Source: Methanobrevibacter sp.
GTDB lineage: Archaea > Methanobacteriota > Methanobacteria > Methanobacteriales > Methanobacteriaceae
Assembly (NCBI RefSeq): GCF_017468685.1
Contig: NZ_JAFUHT010000004.1
Span: forward strand, 1 to 43,557
Direction: 5' to 3'
Length of the DNA: 43,557 bases
In this document: piece by piece, positions 42,814 to 43,557 of the stretch
How the letters are laid out: each line of letters begins with the position of its first letter
How positions within the stretch are numbered: position 1 is the stretch's first letter
The notes under the pieces: model-generated
What the model was told of the DNA's origin: nothing
The model's input: the letters and a program-made list of their open reading frames with translations, nothing else
The model's database searches: none
Translations under genes and position numbers: made by a program

Positions 42814-43431
42814 TTAAGCTTCTGCAGGTTTTCCTTTCTCAGCCCATCTAACAGTCATGTTAGTAAATGGTTGAGCGATAGCACTCCAAATCAAACTTAA
42901 TACCCAGTGCGAAATAATCATGACTAAAATCTCCCAGACAGGGAACACACCAATGAATGCTAAACCGATAAAAACAAAATTATCAATCAATTCAGAAAAA
43001 GCAATTACTCCTAAGTTTTTAACTGCGGAATAATCATTTCCTTTGTTAACAATAGTTGTGATTCTTGCGTTAACGAAGTTACCAATTAAGTAACTGATAT
43101 ATGATGCTACAAGAATTCTTGGAGTTTGTGTAAATACAAATGCTAAACTTGAATCTCCAGTAAATGTTGCAGGAGAAGGCAAGAACAATATTAAAGTTGT
43201 CATGAATACAAATAAAACATCAACACAAAGACCTAATATAATAGTTCTGCGTGCAGTTCTCTCACCGTAAACATCTGCAATTACATTTGTTAAGATATAT
43301 ACCAATGGATAGATAAGAACTCCAGCAGGAGTTTCCATTCCTAAAAATCCAATATTGATAATTTTAACAGTTATTAAGTTTGCTATGGTGAATGCCATAC
43401 AGAAAAATGCAGTAATTATGAGTCCGTCCAA
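42814..43431 (-). CDS. VUT-family (YhhQ-like) queuosine-precursor transporter
   Basis: The 205-residue protein has six helices and the conserved family segments NLITVKIINIGFLGMETPAG, GVLIYPLVYILTNVIADVYG, SYLIGNFVNARI and FSELIDNFVFIGLAF. Relatives import preQ0/preQ1 or queuine; archaea need preQ0 for archaeosine in tRNA, so preQ0 uptake is a reasonable guess. The start is a TTG at 43431, with no evident ribosome site. The frame is open 18 further codons upstream without an ATG, so the true start is unsure. Inverted repeats that exclude each other stand in the leader. Confidence 0.85.
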   Translation of the reverse strand: MDGLIITAFFCMAFTIANLITVKIINIGFLGMETPAGVLIYPLVYILTNVIADVYGERTARRTIILGLCVDVLFVFMTTLILFLPSPATFTGDSSLAFVFTQTPRILVASYISYLIGNFVNARITTIVNKGNDYSAVKNLGVIAFSELIDNFVFIGLAFIGVFPVWEILVMIISHWVLSLIWSAIAQPFTNMTVRWAEKGKPAEA

Positions 43432-43488
43432 TAATTCAATTTTTTGATTGGATTTTTGTAAAAAGATTTTAATCTGAGTATGGAATTA

Positions 43489-43557
43489 GTGGGATTTCGT
43501 GAGGAGATTTACACTTGAAATCTCACTTCATTACATTTTTTTAACATTATGAAGTGA
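43489..43557 (-). promoter_or_regulatory. Leader with overlapping inverted repeats upstream of the VUT gene
   Basis: On the minus strand GTGAGATTTC (43526-43517) can pair with GAAATCCCAC (43498-43489) around 18 bases; alternatively its GTGAG pairs with CTCAC inside that loop (43503-43499). A further 9-bp perfect repeat, TCACTTCAT (43523-43531) with ATGAAGTGA (43549-43557), shares bases with it and runs to the window edge. Mutually exclusive stems before a queuosine-precursor transporter could be a riboswitch or an operator. It does not resemble the short preQ1-I consensus. Confidence 0.35.

Noticed and set aside
1-43557. tRNA or rRNA genes
   Set aside because: No cloverleaf-like segment with a T-arm signature or rRNA sequence was recognised in any intergenic region.
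43489-43557. preQ1-I riboswitch
   Set aside because: The short hairpin and A-rich tail of that class are not present; only unspecific overlapping stems are seen.

Overview
The window is about 43.6 kb of very AT-rich DNA from a methanogenic archaeon of the Methanobacteriales, most like Methanobrevibacter. The signs are ribosomal protein L15e, a COG1325-type exosome-associated RNA-binding protein, an FmdE-family protein, a pseudomurein-binding repeat joined to a transglutaminase-like peptidase, and a large run of right-handed beta-helix/Ig-like adhesin-like proteins. Nearly all genes lie on the minus strand; the plus-strand exceptions are a CPBP protease, a DUF3795 gene with a tiny coupled zinc-ribbon gene, and one adhesin.

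Layout. 1-2.8 kb: a complete group II intron (51-2307, minus) splits a PMBR/transglutaminase-like peptidase gene, and the reading frame resumes exactly across the proposed splice junction. 2.9-7.4 kb: CPBP protease, a nearly empty kilobase, XRE regulator, a small anchored Ig-like protein, AlkD-like glycosylase, COG1325 protein, rpl15e and an unlisted 57-codon gene coupled to a membrane-anchored JAMM-like protein. 8.2-9.9 kb: a three-gene ExbB/ExbD-like proton-channel operon. 10-13.6 kb: FecBCD-type ABC importer plus FmdE. 13.8-16.1 kb: glycosyltransferase, J-domain protein and HIRAN protein in one operon. 16.7-32 kb and 35.5-37.6 kb: seven adhesin-like genes, one frameshifted and one apparently without a canonical start codon. 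32-33.5 kb: a bacterial-type LytTR/DUF3021 regulatory operon with two 2TM proteins. 33.6-35.4 kb: a coupled pair resembling plant phytol kinase and tocopherol cyclase. 38-43.4 kb: MFS exporter, solo IS630-type HTH protein, zinc-ribbon microprotein, EamA-like transporter, uraA-upp uracil salvage operon (uraA frameshifted) and a VUT/queuosine-precursor transporter with a structured leader.

How the parts fit. Much of the window is cell surface: adhesins held by Lys-rich Ig-like ends or C-terminal membrane helices, a pseudomurein peptidase, a glycosyltransferase and envelope transport. The best candidates for undescribed biology are the kinase/cyclase-like pair (possible prenyl-lipid modification), the ExbB/ExbD-like motor in a cell without an outer membrane, the HIRAN-J-domain pair, and the HCHF/CPHHTH motif shared by adhesins. 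Two frameshifts and one missing start codon may be real inactivation, phase variation or sequence error; the sequence alone cannot decide. Family names come from motif recognition by eye, without database searches.
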